Shown: positions 1-10,137, numbered from the stretch's first letter. The stretch is DNA of 64,000 bases from Dechloromonas aromatica (nom. nud.) (GCA_017848965.1 JAFIHA010000025.1:62001-126000), one strand, 5' to 3'. Program-made: numbers and translations. The notes: generated by a model not told the origin, from the letters alone.

Positions 1-423
1 GGCGACTTCGGCGATCTGTGGCGCGTCGCCGGTGACACCGACGAAGCTGGGGTCGAAGAATTCGAGATAGCTCTTGAGATGGGCCGGCGTGTCGCGTTGC
101 GGGTCCACCGAGACGAAGAGCAGCGCGACCTTCTGTCGCTCTTCCGGGGTCAGCAGCGCGCGCGCTTCGAGGACGGTATTGAGCGTCGTCGGGCAGATGT
201 CGGGGCAGAAGGTGTAGCCGAAATAGACGAGAACGAGACGGCCGGCATAATCGTGCAGCGCGACCGGCCCGGCCGCGCCCTGCAGCGTGAAATCGCCGCC
301 CGCCGGCAGCGGGTTGGGCGGCGTCGCCGGGCGGGCGCCGGGATCGGGATGCCAGAACAGCAGCAAGGCGAGAATCAGCGCGGCGAGCGCGGCGGCGATG
401 GCGGCAAGGATGCGTTCAGACAT
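1..423 (-). CDS. SCO1/SenC-type copper chaperone (3' end beyond window)
   Basis: The 141 visible codons begin with a hydrophobic N-terminal anchor rich in Ala, Ile and Leu, then a thioredoxin-like fold with the Cys-X3-Cys copper motif FCPDICP near residue 75, followed by VDPQRDTP, both hallmarks of SCO1/SenC/PrrC proteins. The distal copper-ligand histidine lies outside the window. Family members deliver copper to, or reduce, the CuA centre of cytochrome c oxidase on the periplasmic face. The start ATG lies one base after the stop of the upstream membrane protein, so the two are probably one operon. Confidence 0.9.
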   Translation of the reverse strand, partial: MSERILAAIAAALAALILALLLFWHPDPGARPATPPNPLPAGGDFTLQGAAGPVALHDYAGRLVLVYFGYTFCPDICPTTLNTVLEARALLTPEERQKVALLFVSVDPQRDTPAHLKSYLEFFDPSFVGVTGDAPQIAEVA

Positions 424-424
424 G

Positions 425-880
425 TCAGCCCGTCACGAAACGAAAGGGAATGGCCACCCGTGAACCGGGTAGATCGACCAGCACCGTCGCCTGCCAGCTC
501 ATGCGGCCGGTGACGCAGACCGGCAGCGTCGCCTCGCCGGAGAAGAGGCCCGGCGCGTCTTCCCGCAGCAAGGGGCGATTGAAGCCCATGTCCATGTCGA
601 CGCCGGCGAAATCGATCTCGACACGGCTGGCGCCGCCCGCCTCGACCGTCACCGGGAAGGCCTTGACCAACGGGATCGGCCGCGTACCGATAGTCAGCGT
701 GACCTGCCCGCCGCCGGGCAGACTTGCCGAACAGGCGCCTTCCTGCAGGTTGCAGGCGGCGTCGGGTTCGACCGTCAGGTCCGACTTCGGCAGCAGCAGC
801 GGCGACAGCTTGTAGCCGACGACGACGACCAGCAGGATCAGCAGGATGCCGATGAGGTCGAGGAGTATCTTCCTGTTCAC
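425..880 (-). CDS. Membrane-anchored periplasmic protein of unknown function, upstream of SCO1
   Basis: A 151-aa protein beginning with GTG, chosen because AAGGAAAC lies directly upstream; an in-frame ATG farther upstream would add a basic, non-membrane leader. Residues about 5-27 form a single transmembrane helix (LLDLIGILLILLVVVVGYKL). The rest is a beta-rich domain with two Cys in a CNLQEGAC spacing and a second isolated Cys, plus a Met-rich DMDMGF stretch that could touch copper. I do not recognise the family. Coupling to the SCO1 gene one base away suggests a part in cytochrome oxidase assembly or copper handling; this is inference. Confidence 0.7.
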   Translation of the reverse strand: MNRKILLDLIGILLILLVVVVGYKLSPLLLPKSDLTVEPDAACNLQEGACSASLPGGGQVTLTIGTRPIPLVKAFPVTVEAGGASRVEIDFAGVDMDMGFNRPLLREDAPGLFSGEATLPVCVTGRMSWQATVLVDLPGSRVAIPFRFVTG

Positions 881-1044
881 TTGTTTCCTTCCGCATGGCC
901 TTGCCGCCAGCGTCCCGGCAAGACCGGCGGCGATTCTGGCACAGCCCCGCTGGCGCACCCCTGCGACAAATTGCCGCAGGTCGGCGGACAGCTCATTTAT
1001 CAAATGCTAATATTCAGCCCCTGCCCATTTTTCCTGATCGCCCC

Positions 1045-1536
1045 GTGAAGCAACTTCTTGCCGCCCTTGCCCTCGCCCTTGTCGCCAACCTGAGCAGCGC
1101 CCAGCCGGCACCGGACAGCGCGCCCTTCTTCGGCGCCACGCTGGCCAATGCCGACGACCGGCCGGTGGCGATGAGCCGCTACCGTGGCAAACCGGTCGTG
1201 GTCAACTTCTGGGCCCGCTGGTGCCCGCCCTGCCGGGCCGAGATTCCCGAACTCAACAGCTTCGCCAAAAAACACGCCGGCAAGATCGACGTCGTCGGCA
1301 TCGGCATCGAGGACGACGCGGCGGCGGTCAAGGCCTTCGCCCGCGACTTCCCGATCCAATACCCGGTCTATCTCGCCCGCGAACAGGCGCACGCGCTGAT
1401 GTCCGGCCTCGGCAACGCGCGCGGCGGTTTGCCCTATACGCTGTTCATCGACCGCAACGGCAAGGTGATCGGCGGCAAGCTGGGCATGCTGCGCCAGGCC
1501 GACCTCGACGCTGCGGCGCCGCTGCTGCTGCGCTGA
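1045..1536 (+). CDS. TlpA/ResA-like thiol-disulfide oxidoreductase, exported
   Basis: A thioredoxin-fold protein of 163 aa. The GTG start places a classical signal peptide (KQLLAALALALVANLSSA) at the N-terminus; longer readings only add a basic, non-conserved leader. The active site is WARWCPPCRAE around residue 58, with the cis-Pro region GGLPYTLFIDRNG near residue 136. TlpA/ResA-type proteins act in the periplasm in cytochrome c or oxidase maturation, reducing apocytochrome or CuA cysteines. Divergence from the SCO1 pair across a short gap fits a shared role in respiratory-chain assembly. No convincing Shine-Dalgarno precedes the chosen start. Confidence 0.85.
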   Translation: MKQLLAALALALVANLSSAQPAPDSAPFFGATLANADDRPVAMSRYRGKPVVVNFWARWCPPCRAEIPELNSFAKKHAGKIDVVGIGIEDDAAAVKAFARDFPIQYPVYLAREQAHALMSGLGNARGGLPYTLFIDRNGKVIGGKLGMLRQADLDAAAPLLLR

Positions 1537-1546
1537 CCGCTGCCGC

Positions 1547-1726
1547 TCAGGAGCGATCCTGACGGCCATCCCGGGAAAACAGCATGGTGATGCCGACGCC
1601 GATCGGGATCAGCGGCCACCAGGTGCCGATCAACTGAAAGATGTTGACGTGAAAGAGGTCCAGGTTGGCACCGAGGGCGACGACGCCGACGGTGATCAGG
1701 ACGATGGCAGCAACGTTTCCCTTCAT
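1547..1726 (-). CDS. Small two-helix membrane protein (LiaI/DUF5668-like)
   Basis: A 59-aa protein with two predicted membrane helices, about residues 3-20 and 26-50, the second containing WWPLIPIGVGITMLF. The WWP-Ile-Gly pattern is typical of LiaI-LiaF-like transmembrane regions (DUF5668). The start is supported by GGGAGTC upstream. It lies just downstream of relA on the same strand, 16 bases after the relA stop, and may be cotranscribed. No function can be assigned. Confidence 0.7.
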   Translation of the reverse strand: MKGNVAAIVLITVGVVALGANLDLFHVNIFQLIGTWWPLIPIGVGITMLFSRDGRQDRS

Positions 1727-1742
1727 CGGGGACTCCCTGGAT

Positions 1743-3965
1743 TCAGGCACGACGGACGCCGACAACGCCTTCGACCTCGTGGATCAGGCCGAGGGTGCGC
1801 TGCAGCTGACGCAGATTGACGATTTCGACGGTGAAGCTCATGTGCGCGTTGCCCTGGCGCGACTGCGTATTGACGCCGACGACGTTGAGCTTCTCGCGGG
1901 TGAAGATTTCCGAGATGTCGCGCAGCAGGCCCTGGCGGTCGTGCGCATCGACGACGATGTCGCAGGCGAAGGTGCCGGTGGTCTCGCTGCCCCAGTCAGT
2001 CTCGATCACCCGCTCCGGGTGCAGCGCGGCAAGGTTGGCGAAATTCGGGCAATCGGCGCGGTGGATCGAAATCCCCTTGCCGCGCGTGATGAAGCCGTGG
2101 ATCTCGTCGGGCGGTGCCGGCTTGCAGCAGCGCGCGAGCTGGGTCAGCAGCTTGTCGACGCCGACGATCAGGATGCCCTGATTGCCGTCGCTGTGCTTGC
2201 GCGGCGCCCGCGTCTGCACTTCGTCCGGCAGTTGCGTCTCGGCCGCCGCTTCGCCGCGCGCCGCCGCCTGGAACAGGCGCAGGTTGAGTTCGCCGCGGGC
2301 AGCGGCGATGTAGAGGTCGTCGGCCTTGGCGAAATCGAGGCGGCGCGCCAGTTCGTCGATGTTGGCACCAGTCTGCCCGGCGCGCTGCAATTCCTTGGCC
2401 ACCAGCGCCCGCCCTTCGGCCAGCGTCTCTTCCAGCGCCAGGTTGGCGAACCACGCCCGCACCTTGATCCGCGCGCTCTTGGTGTGGATGTAGCCGAGCG
2501 CCGGATTGAGCCAGTCGCGCGACGGCCCGCCCTGCTTGGCGGTCAGCACCTCGACCTGCTGCCCGGTCTCGAGCGGCGTGTTGAGCGGAATCAACTGGCC
2601 GTTGATCTTGGCGCCGCGACAGCGGTGACCGAGATCGGTATGGACGCGGTAGGCGAAATCGACGGCGGTCGCACCTGACGGCAGGTCGACGACGCGGCCT
2701 TGCGGCGTCATCACGTAGATGGTCTCATCGAGCGCCGCCTGCTTGTAGTGGTTGACCCAGTCGGAGCTGTCGGCGACCTCGTTCTTCCAGGTCAGCAACT
2801 GGCGCAGCCAGGCGATCTTCTCGTCGTAGGCGTCGGCGCCTGGCGCCTTGGCGCCTTCCTTGTAGCGCCAGTGCGCGGCGACGCCGAGTTCGGCATGCTT
2901 GTGCATGTCCCAGGTGCGGATCTGGATTTCCAGGCTGCGCCCGTCCGGACATTCGACCGCGGTATGCAGCGAGCGATAGTTGTTGCCCTTGGGTTTCGAG
3001 ATGTAGTCGTCGAATTCCTTGGAAATCGGCGTCCACAGGTTGTGCACGATGCCGAGCGCGGTATAGCAGTCCTTGACGTCGTCGACAATGATGCGCAGGG
3101 CGCGCACGTCGTAGACCTCGGCGAAGCCGACGCCCTTCTTGCGCATCTTGTTCCAGATGCTGTAGATGTGCTTCGGTCGGCCGTAGATCTCGGCCTTGGC
3201 GATGCCGGCCTCGGCCAGCTCGGCGCGGACGCGGGCGACGGCGTCGGCGATGAAGGCCTCGCGCTCGCTGCGCTTCTCGTCGAGCTGCTTGGCGATCGTC
3301 TTGTAGATGTCCGGATGGATGAAGCGGAACGACAAATCCTCCAGTTCCCACTTCAATTCCCAGACGCCGAGCCGGTTGGCGAGCGGCGAATAGAGTTCCA
3401 GCGTCTCGCGCGCCACCTGCACGCGCAGGTCGTCGGGATTGGCCGCGTAATGGCGCAGCGTCTGCGTGCGGCTGGCCAGGCGCAGGAGGACGACGCGGAT
3501 GTCCTCGACCATGGCCAGCAGCATCTTGCGCAGGACTTCGACCTGGGCGCGGATTTCCGCCGGGTTGCTCTCGCCGGCCTCGAGGTCGACGGCGACGAAG
3601 CCCTTGGCGATCGGCCGCAGGCGGTTGAGCCGGAAGATGCCATAGACCAGGCTGGCGACCGCCTTGCCGAAGCGTTCCTCGATGTGGGCAACACCGTGCT
3701 CGTCCTGCGCGGGCACCGCGAAGAGCAGCGCGGCGATGCGCGAATCGGCATCGAGCCGCAGCCCGGCGATGATCACCGCCATGCCGAGCGCGTGCGGCCA
3801 GATGCCCTCGCCGCTGCCGAGCAGGCTGTTGCCGTAAATCTGCGCGGCGAAATCGACGGCGTCCCGGAGACGCCGGACATCGGCTTCCGGCAAGTTGGCC
3901 GTGAGCGCGGCCAGGAACTGTTCAGAGTCGCCGTGGGCGGCGACGGAATGGACGACGGAAACCAT
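1743..3965 (-). CDS. relA: RelA-type (p)ppGpp synthetase I
   Basis: This 740-aa protein has the RelA/SpoT architecture: N-terminal HD region (about 1-190), synthetase domain, TGS domain (about 418-480) and C-terminal ACT domain (about 660-740). The synthetase signature EFDDYISKPKGNNYRSLHT lies near residue 315; its EFDD form belongs to monofunctional RelA. The HD region lacks the catalytic His-Asp pair and the downstream ED motif (VPAQDE stands where HDTIED is expected), so hydrolysis is probably lost, as in beta/gammaproteobacterial RelA. It makes (p)ppGpp on starved ribosomes from ATP and GTP/GDP. The ATG at 3963-3965 begins the family-typical N-terminus; a longer reading adds unrelated residues. 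Confidence 0.95.
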   Translation of the reverse strand: MVSVVHSVAAHGDSEQFLAALTANLPEADVRRLRDAVDFAAQIYGNSLLGSGEGIWPHALGMAVIIAGLRLDADSRIAALLFAVPAQDEHGVAHIEERFGKAVASLVYGIFRLNRLRPIAKGFVAVDLEAGESNPAEIRAQVEVLRKMLLAMVEDIRVVLLRLASRTQTLRHYAANPDDLRVQVARETLELYSPLANRLGVWELKWELEDLSFRFIHPDIYKTIAKQLDEKRSEREAFIADAVARVRAELAEAGIAKAEIYGRPKHIYSIWNKMRKKGVGFAEVYDVRALRIIVDDVKDCYTALGIVHNLWTPISKEFDDYISKPKGNNYRSLHTAVECPDGRSLEIQIRTWDMHKHAELGVAAHWRYKEGAKAPGADAYDEKIAWLRQLLTWKNEVADSSDWVNHYKQAALDETIYVMTPQGRVVDLPSGATAVDFAYRVHTDLGHRCRGAKINGQLIPLNTPLETGQQVEVLTAKQGGPSRDWLNPALGYIHTKSARIKVRAWFANLALEETLAEGRALVAKELQRAGQTGANIDELARRLDFAKADDLYIAAARGELNLRLFQAAARGEAAAETQLPDEVQTRAPRKHSDGNQGILIVGVDKLLTQLARCCKPAPPDEIHGFITRGKGISIHRADCPNFANLAALHPERVIETDWGSETTGTFACDIVVDAHDRQGLLRDISEIFTREKLNVVGVNTQSRQGNAHMSFTVEIVNLRQLQRTLGLIHEVEGVVGVRRA

Positions 3966-4201
3966 GGCCGCGATTATAGGTCTGAGTGACAAGGAATGAC
4001 AGATGCGGACGGCAAATGCCGCGCTGGAGAAGGGTTTGCCGGGGACAGGGCGGGGAGTACCATCGGGGTTTACCCCAATCCCCGGCCCACCGTTTCTGTG
4101 GGACCGTCGACTGCCGTATGCGCCGTTTCGGCCAGTTGCCAGAGGCCACAAGCCTGAACGGCATTGCATCGTCCTTTTCACGTCACCCGTAAGGAGCAAA
4201 C

Positions 4202-5170
4202 ATGAAGAACTTCACCGTCCTGGCTTCCACCCTCGCCGTCATTGGCGCCCTCGGCGCTTCCCCGGCCATGGCCCAGCAGAAATTCGTCACCATCGGTACC
4301 GGCGGCGTGACCGGCGTTTATTACGCGGCGGGCGGCGCCATCTGCCGCCTGATGAACAAGGACCGCGCCAAGCACGGCATCCGCTGCTCGGTCGAAAGCA
4401 CCGGCGGCTCGGTCTACAACGTGAACACGATCAAGGCTGGCGAACTCGATTTCGGCGTCTCGCAATCCGACGTCCAGTACAACGCGATCAAGGGCCTGGC
4501 CCAGTTCAAGGACGGCGGCGCGATGGGCGACCTGCGCGCCGTCTTCGCGCTGCATCCGGAACCGCTGACCATCGTTGCGCGCAAGGAAGCCAACGTGAAG
4601 AAGTTCGAGGACTTCAAGGGCAAGCGCTTCAACATCGGCGTTCCCGGCTCCGGCCAGCGCGCGACGATGGAAGTCCTGCTGCCGGCAATCGGCATGAAGA
4701 CTGCCGATTTCTCGCTGGTCTCCGAACTGAAGCCTGACGAGCACGGCGCCGCGCTGTGCGACAACAAGATCGACGGCTTCGCCTTCGTCGTCGGTCACCC
4801 GGCCGCCAACATCCAGGACGTCACCACCACCTGCGGCGCCCAACTGGTCAATGTCACCGGCCCCGGCGTCGACAAGCTGATCGCCAGCTTCCCCTACTAC
4901 GCCAAGGCGACCATCCCGGGCGGCCTCTACGCCAACAACCCGAACGGCGCCACCACCTTCGGCGTCGTCGCCAGCATCGTCAGCTCGGCCAAGGTGCCGG
5001 ACGAAGTGGTGTACACCCTGGTCAAGTCGGTGTTCGAGAATTTCGACGAGTTCAAGAAGCTGCACCCGGCGTTCTCCCACCTCGACCCGAAGACGATGAT
5101 CAAGGACGGTCTGTCGGCCCCGCTGCACAACGGTGCGGTCAAGTACTACAAGGAAAAGGGCTGGATGTAA
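4202..5170 (+). CDS. TRAP transporter solute receptor, TAXI family
   Basis: A 322-aa secreted protein with a clean signal peptide ending ASPAMA-QQ. The mature N-terminus [20 protein letters not shown] and the downstream STGGSVYNV and [12 protein letters not shown] motifs are diagnostic of TAXI-type TRAP binding proteins. It captures a carboxylate or amino-acid-like solute in the periplasm and passes it to the fused permease encoded 100 bases downstream. An AAGGAG ribosome site lies just before the ATG. About 236 bases separate it from divergent relA, enough for the operon promoter. Confidence 0.95.
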   Translation: MKNFTVLASTLAVIGALGASPAMAQQKFVTIGTGGVTGVYYAAGGAICRLMNKDRAKHGIRCSVESTGGSVYNVNTIKAGELDFGVSQSDVQYNAIKGLAQFKDGGAMGDLRAVFALHPEPLTIVARKEANVKKFEDFKGKRFNIGVPGSGQRATMEVLLPAIGMKTADFSLVSELKPDEHGAALCDNKIDGFAFVVGHPAANIQDVTTTCGAQLVNVTGPGVDKLIASFPYYAKATIPGGLYANNPNGATTFGVVASIVSSAKVPDEVVYTLVKSVFENFDEFKKLHPAFSHLDPKTMIKDGLSAPLHNGAVKYYKEKGWM

Positions 5171-5273
5171 GCGCCCCGCGTTGCGCGTCGCCGGGGGCGA
5201 CGCGCGATGACACGGCGGCGGTTTGTCGAGGGGCAGCCCGCCGCCTTTCTGGAAATTCCCGGAGAAGCTTCTC

Positions 5274-7868
5274 ATGACGAGCCCGGACAAAAACACCACC
5301 GTGCATGAACTGAGCGAAGAGCAGCTTAAGCAGATCGTTGCCGAAGCCGATACCGGCGGCCGCAAACCGACCGGCATCGCAGCCAGGCTGCTGGTTGCCG
5401 TCGCCCTCGCCTGGTCCCTGTTCCAGTTGTGGATCGCCTCGCCGCTGCCTTTCTCGCTCGGCGTCTTCGTCCTCAACGACACCCAGTCGCGAGCCATCCA
5501 CCTGGCGTTTGCCGTCTTCCTCGCCTTTGCCGCCTACCCGGCCTGGAAACGCTCGCCGCGCGCCTACGTTCCCGCCATCGACTGGTTGCTGGCCGGCGTC
5601 GGCGCGTTCTGTGCCGCCTATCTATTCCTCTTCTACAGCGAACTCGCCAGCCGCCCCGGCATGCCGACCACGCTCGACCTGGCCGTCGCCGTCACCGGTC
5701 TTGTCCTGCTGCTCGAAGCCGCCCGCCGTGCCCTCGGCCTGCCGATGGTCATCCTTGCCATCGTCTTCCTCGGTTACATCTTCCTCGGCCCTTACATGCC
5801 GGAGGTCATCGCCCACCGCGGCGCCTCGCTGGCCAAAGGCATGAGCCATATCTGGCTGACCACCGAAGGCGTCTTCGGCGTCGCGCTCGGCGTCTCGGCG
5901 AGCTTCATATTCCTTTTCGTGCTCTTCGGCGCGCTGCTGGAAACGGCTGGCGCCGGCAACTATTTCATCAAGTCGGCGATCGCCCTGCTCGGCCACATGC
6001 GCGGCGGACCGGCCAAGGCGGCCGTCGTCGCCTCGGCCAGCACCGGGCTGATTTCCGGCTCGTCGATCGCCAACGTCGTCACCACCGGCACCTTCACCAT
6101 CCCGCTGATGAAGAGCGTCGGCTACCGCGCCGACCAGGCGGCGTCGGTCGAAGTCGCCTCGTCGGTCAATGGCCAGATCATGCCGCCGGTGATGGGCGCC
6201 GCTGCCTTCCTGATGGTCGAGTACGTCGGCATCCCGTACACGCAGGTGATGAAGCACGCGATCGTCCCGGCGCTGATTTCCTACATCGCGCTGTTCTACA
6301 TCGTGCATCTGGAAGCGCTGAAGATGAAACTCGAAGGGCTGCCAAGGCGCGAACCGCTGCCCTGGCAGAAAGCGCTGGTGTCCACCGTGATGACGGTATC
6401 CGGGCTGGTCATCCTGTCCGCCGTCATCTACTGGGGTTTCGGCTGGATCAAGACGGTGGCCGGCGACGCCGCCTTCGCCATCGTCAGCGTGCTGATGCTC
6501 GGCGCCTACATCGCCATCATCCGTTTCTCCGCCCGCTATCCCGAGCTGCACATGGACCGGCCGGACGAGAAGATGGAATTCCTGCCGGAAATCGGGCCGA
6601 CACTGAAGTCCGGCCTGCACTTCCTGCTGCCGGTCGCCGCGCTGGTCTGGAACCTGATGGTCGAACAACTCTCGCCGGCCCTCTCCGCCTTCTGGGCGAC
6701 CCTGTTCCTGATGTTCATCCTGGTCACGCAGCGCCCGCTTTTCGCCTATTTCCGCGGCCAGGGCGAATTCGCTGCCGCCGCCCGGCAGGGCTTCCAGGAT
6801 CTGTTCGACGGCCTGGTCACCGGCGCCCGCAACATGATCGGCATCGGCATCGCCACCGCCACCGCCGGCATCATCGTCGGCACCGTGACGCTGACCGGCG
6901 TCGGCCTGGCGATGACCGAACTGGTCGAAATCCTTTCCGGCGGCAACCTGATGGTGATGCTCGGACTGGTCGCGGTGATTTCGCTGATCCTCGGCATGGG
7001 CCTGCCGACCACTGCCAACTACATCGTCGTGTCGACCTTGATGGCGCCGGTGATCGTCGAACTCGGCGCGCAGAGCGGCCTGCTCGTGCCGCTCATCGCC
7101 GTCCACCTGTTCGTCTTCTACTTCGGCCTGATGGCCGACGTCACGCCGCCGGTCGGCCTGGCCTCCTACGCGGCCGCCGGCATCGCCAAGAGCGACCCGA
7201 TCAAGACCGGCTTCACCGCCTTCGGCTACAGCGCGCGGACGGCGATCCTGCCGTTCATGTTCATCTTCAACACGCAATTGCTGCTGATCGGCATCACCGA
7301 CGCTTTCCACCTGATCCTGACCGTTGTCAGCGCGACGCTGGCCAGCCTGATGTTCGCCGCCGCGACGCAGGGCTGGTTCCTGGTCCGCAATCGTCTGCAC
7401 GAAACCCTGCTCCTGCTGCTCGTCACCTTCAGCCTGTTCCGCCCCGGCTTCTGGATGGACATGGTTTACCCGCCATTCGACGAAGCCGCCCCGACCGAAC
7501 TGACGCGCCTCGTCGAAGCGGCGCCGAAGGACGGCAAGCTGCGCGTCTGGGTCAATGGTCTCAGCCTCGAAGGCCAGGAAGTCACCAAGGGCGTGCTGCT
7601 TTCGCTCGGCGCCCCAGGCAAGGCCAGCGAACGCCTGGCCAGCATGGGCCTGACCGTGATGACGCTGGGCGACCAGGTGCAGGTCGCCGCCGTACGCTTC
7701 GGCAGCCCGGCGGAAAAACTCGGCCTGGAACAGGGCTTCAACCTGACCCGGATCGAGATTCCGCACCCGGATCGTCCGGACAAGGAATGGATCTTCGTCC
7801 CGGCGCTGCTCCTGCTGGCGCTGGTCTGGTTCATGCAGAACGCGCGCCGCCGGCGCGAGGCCGCCTGA
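5274..7868 (+). CDS. TRAP transporter fused permease, 4TM/12TM (TAXI type)
   Basis: This 864-aa membrane protein fuses the small (DctQ-like) and large (DctM-like) TRAP subunits. Conserved DctM sequence includes GLISGSSIANVVTTGTFTIP, VNGQIMPPVMGAAAFLM, GMGLPTTANYIVVSTLMAP and ADVTPPVGLASYAAAGIA. The last ~140 residues form the extra C-terminal DUF3394-like region, with a PDZ-like VRFGSPAEKLGLEQG stretch, ending in one more helix. The ATG is preceded by GGAGAAGC. It imports the solute delivered by the TAXI receptor using an ion gradient. The gdhA gene 23 bases downstream hints at glutamate or a related amino acid; this is inference. Confidence 0.95.
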   Translation: MTSPDKNTTVHELSEEQLKQIVAEADTGGRKPTGIAARLLVAVALAWSLFQLWIASPLPFSLGVFVLNDTQSRAIHLAFAVFLAFAAYPAWKRSPRAYVPAIDWLLAGVGAFCAAYLFLFYSELASRPGMPTTLDLAVAVTGLVLLLEAARRALGLPMVILAIVFLGYIFLGPYMPEVIAHRGASLAKGMSHIWLTTEGVFGVALGVSASFIFLFVLFGALLETAGAGNYFIKSAIALLGHMRGGPAKAAVVASASTGLISGSSIANVVTTGTFTIPLMKSVGYRADQAASVEVASSVNGQIMPPVMGAAAFLMVEYVGIPYTQVMKHAIVPALISYIALFYIVHLEALKMKLEGLPRREPLPWQKALVSTVMTVSGLVILSAVIYWGFGWIKTVAGDAAFAIVSVLMLGAYIAIIRFSARYPELHMDRPDEKMEFLPEIGPTLKSGLHFLLPVAALVWNLMVEQLSPALSAFWATLFLMFILVTQRPLFAYFRGQGEFAAAARQGFQDLFDGLVTGARNMIGIGIATATAGIIVGTVTLTGVGLAMTELVEILSGGNLMVMLGLVAVISLILGMGLPTTANYIVVSTLMAPVIVELGAQSGLLVPLIAVHLFVFYFGLMADVTPPVGLASYAAAGIAKSDPIKTGFTAFGYSARTAILPFMFIFNTQLLLIGITDAFHLILTVVSATLASLMFAAATQGWFLVRNRLHETLLLLLVTFSLFRPGFWMDMVYPPFDEAAPTELTRLVEAAPKDGKLRVWVNGLSLEGQEVTKGVLLSLGAPGKASERLASMGLTVMTLGDQVQVAAVRFGSPAEKLGLEQGFNLTRIEIPHPDRPDKEWIFVPALLLLALVWFMQNARRRREAA

Positions 7869-7891
7869 ACCGTCACTGAAAGGAGTTCCCG

Positions 7892-9193
7892 ATGAGCCAA
7901 TCGCGCATCCCGCCCGCCAGCCTGGGCGGGCTCTCCTACCTCGACCCGGCCGCGCCGGAGCCCTGGGCCAGCTTCATCGAGCAGATCGAACGGGTGCGCC
8001 CCCATCTCGGCCCGCTTGAGCGCTGGATTGAAACTCTGAAGCACCCGAAACGGACGCTGATCGTCGACATCCCGATCGAACGCGACGACGGGACGATCGC
8101 CCATTTCGAGGGCTACCGCGTGCAGCACAACCTGTCGCGCGGTCCCGGCAAGGGCGGCATCCGCTACCACCCGGCGGTGACGCTCAACGAGGTGATGGCG
8201 CTGGCCGGCTGGATGACCGTCAAGAACGCCGCCATCGGCCTGCCCTTCGGCGGCGCCAAGGGCGGCATCCGGGTCGATCCGGCAACGCTGAGCAGCGGCG
8301 AACTGGAACGCGTGACCCGCCGCTTCACCTCGGAAATCGGCATCATCATCGGCCCCGACCGCGACATCCCGGCGCCCGACGTCGGCACCAACGCCAAGAT
8401 CATGGCGATGATGATGGACACCTTCTCGATGAACCGTGGCGGCACCGCCACCGGCGTCGTCACCGGCAAGCCGGTCGCCCTTGGCGGCAGTCTCGGCCGC
8501 CAGGAGGCCACCGGCCGCGGCGTCTATTTCTGCGCCCGCGAGGCCGGCAAACGCCAGCACATCGCCATGGAAGGCGCGCGCATCGTCGTCCAGGGCTTCG
8601 GCAACGTCGGCGGCATCGCCGCCCGCCTGTTCCGCGCCGCTGGCGCCCGGGTGATCGCCATCGCCGACCACACGGCAACGCTGGTCAACGAGTCCGGCAT
8701 CGACATCCCCGCCGCCCAGGCCTGGGCCGCCGAACACGCTGGTCTGGCCGGCTTCCCCGGCGCCGCGCCGATCGACATCGAGGACTTCTGGCAACTGGAG
8801 TGCGACTACCTGGTGCCGGCCGCGCTCGAAGGCCAGATCACCCCGGAACGCGCCACCGGCGTGCGCGCCCGCGTCGTCGTCGAAGGCGCCAACGGGCCGA
8901 CCACGCCGGCCGCCGACGACGTGCTGCGCAGCCGTGGCGTCCTCGTCGTCCCCGACGTACTGGCCAATGCCGGCGGCGTCACCGTTTCCTACTTCGAATG
9001 GGTGCAGGATTTCTCCAGCTTCTTCTGGACCGAAGACGAAATCAACGCCCGGCTGGAGCGCATCATGGTCAACGCCTTCGATGCGATCTGGCAGGTTGCC
9101 CAGGAAAAACAGGTGCCTTTGCGCACCGCCGCCTTCATCATCGCCTGCCACCGGGTACTCGAAGCCCGCGCCGAACGGGGGCTCTACCCCTGA
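7892..9193 (+). CDS. gdhA: Glutamate dehydrogenase (Glu/Leu/Phe/Val dehydrogenase family)
   Basis: The 433-aa sequence is a full-length GDH subunit. The substrate-binding motif GKGGIRYHP, the catalytic-lysine motif [13 protein letters not shown] (near residue 125) and the nucleotide-binding GFGNVGG (near 235) are all intact. It interconverts glutamate and 2-oxoglutarate plus ammonium with NAD(P). The Shine-Dalgarno AAAGGAG lies 7 bases upstream. It follows the TRAP permease by 23 bases and probably shares its transcript, so this enzyme may catabolise an imported amino acid. Confidence 0.95.
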   Translation: MSQSRIPPASLGGLSYLDPAAPEPWASFIEQIERVRPHLGPLERWIETLKHPKRTLIVDIPIERDDGTIAHFEGYRVQHNLSRGPGKGGIRYHPAVTLNEVMALAGWMTVKNAAIGLPFGGAKGGIRVDPATLSSGELERVTRRFTSEIGIIIGPDRDIPAPDVGTNAKIMAMMMDTFSMNRGGTATGVVTGKPVALGGSLGRQEATGRGVYFCAREAGKRQHIAMEGARIVVQGFGNVGGIAARLFRAAGARVIAIADHTATLVNESGIDIPAAQAWAAEHAGLAGFPGAAPIDIEDFWQLECDYLVPAALEGQITPERATGVRARVVVEGANGPTTPAADDVLRSRGVLVVPDVLANAGGVTVSYFEWVQDFSSFFWTEDEINARLERIMVNAFDAIWQVAQEKQVPLRTAAFIIACHRVLEARAERGLYP

Positions 9194-9242
9194 CCCACCC
9201 CACCGTCGAACCCGTGGTCGACGGTGCCGCATTCCGTCGACC

Positions 9243-10130
9243 ATGCCAAAATTCCTGACCAACCCTTACCTGCTGCTGACCCTGACCGCGCTCTTCTGGT
9301 CGGGCAACATGGTGCTCGGCCGCGGCATCCGCGCCGACGTGCCGCCGCTGGCGCTGGCCTTCTGGCGCTGGGCGATCGCCTTCCTGCTCGTCCTGCCGCT
9401 GGCGTTGCCGCATTTCAAGGCGCAGTGGCCGCTGCTGAAAAAAGGCTGGCGGCCGGTGCTGCTCCTCGGCCTGCTCGGCGTCGGCGGCTACAACACCTTC
9501 GCCTACCTGGCGCTGCAGACGACGACGGCGACCAACGCGGTGCTACTCAACTCCTTCATTCCGGTCGCCACCATCGCCATTTCCTGGGCCTTCCTCGGCA
9601 AGCGGCTGACACCGCTGGCGGCAACCGGCGTCGTCGTTTCGCTGCTCGGCGCGCTGACCATCGTCGCCCGCGGCGAACTGGGCGTGCTGCTCCACCTCAA
9701 CCTCAACATCGGCGACCTCTGGATGCTCGGCGCCGTCGCCGTCTGGGCCATCTACACCGTCGGCCTGGCCTGGCGCCCGGCCGGCGTGCACCCGATGCTG
9801 GCGCTCGCCGCGTTCACGCTGGTCGGCCTCGCCGCCCTGTTTCCCGCCTACCTGTGGGAGATGGCGCAAGGGCGGACGATCAACGTGCATGCCGGCTCGC
9901 TGCTCTCGCTCGCCTACGTCGGCATTTTCCCGAGCTTCGTCGGCTACATCTTCTACAACCGCGGCGTTGCCGAAGTCGGCGCCAACAAGGCCAGCCTGTT
10001 CATCCACCTGATGCCGGTGTTCGGCACCCTGCTCTCGGTCGTCTTTCTGGGCGAAATCCCGCACCCCTACCACTATGCCGGGATCGCGCTGATCTTCGCC
10101 GGCATCTGGCTGACGATGAAGAAAGGCTGA
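9243..10130 (+). CDS. EamA-family (DMT) drug/metabolite exporter
   Basis: A 295-aa integral membrane protein with about ten helices arranged as two EamA repeats. The first repeat opens LLLTLTALFWSGNMVLGRG, a common DMT start; the second ends VFLGEIPHPYHYAGIALIF, typical of the family C-terminus. These transporters export small metabolites or amino acids. It follows gdhA by about 50 bases and precedes mtfA by 7 bases, so the three are likely cotranscribed. Substrate unknown. Confidence 0.9.
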   Translation: MPKFLTNPYLLLTLTALFWSGNMVLGRGIRADVPPLALAFWRWAIAFLLVLPLALPHFKAQWPLLKKGWRPVLLLGLLGVGGYNTFAYLALQTTTATNAVLLNSFIPVATIAISWAFLGKRLTPLAATGVVVSLLGALTIVARGELGVLLHLNLNIGDLWMLGAVAVWAIYTVGLAWRPAGVHPMLALAAFTLVGLAALFPAYLWEMAQGRTINVHAGSLLSLAYVGIFPSFVGYIFYNRGVAEVGANKASLFIHLMPVFGTLLSVVFLGEIPHPYHYAGIALIFAGIWLTMKKG

Positions 10131-10137
10131 GCGGCGG

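Noticed and set aside
2700..3989. 429-codon open frame on the plus strand opposite relA
   Set aside because: It is a GC-rich antisense shadow of relA; Asp/Val/Gly-repetitive composition, no ribosome site and no domain.
5622..7766. 714-codon minus-strand frame opposite the TRAP permease
   Set aside because: Composition (His/Asp/Gln/Arg-rich) is that of a codon-position artefact of GC-rich coding DNA; the plus-strand frame has clear family motifs.
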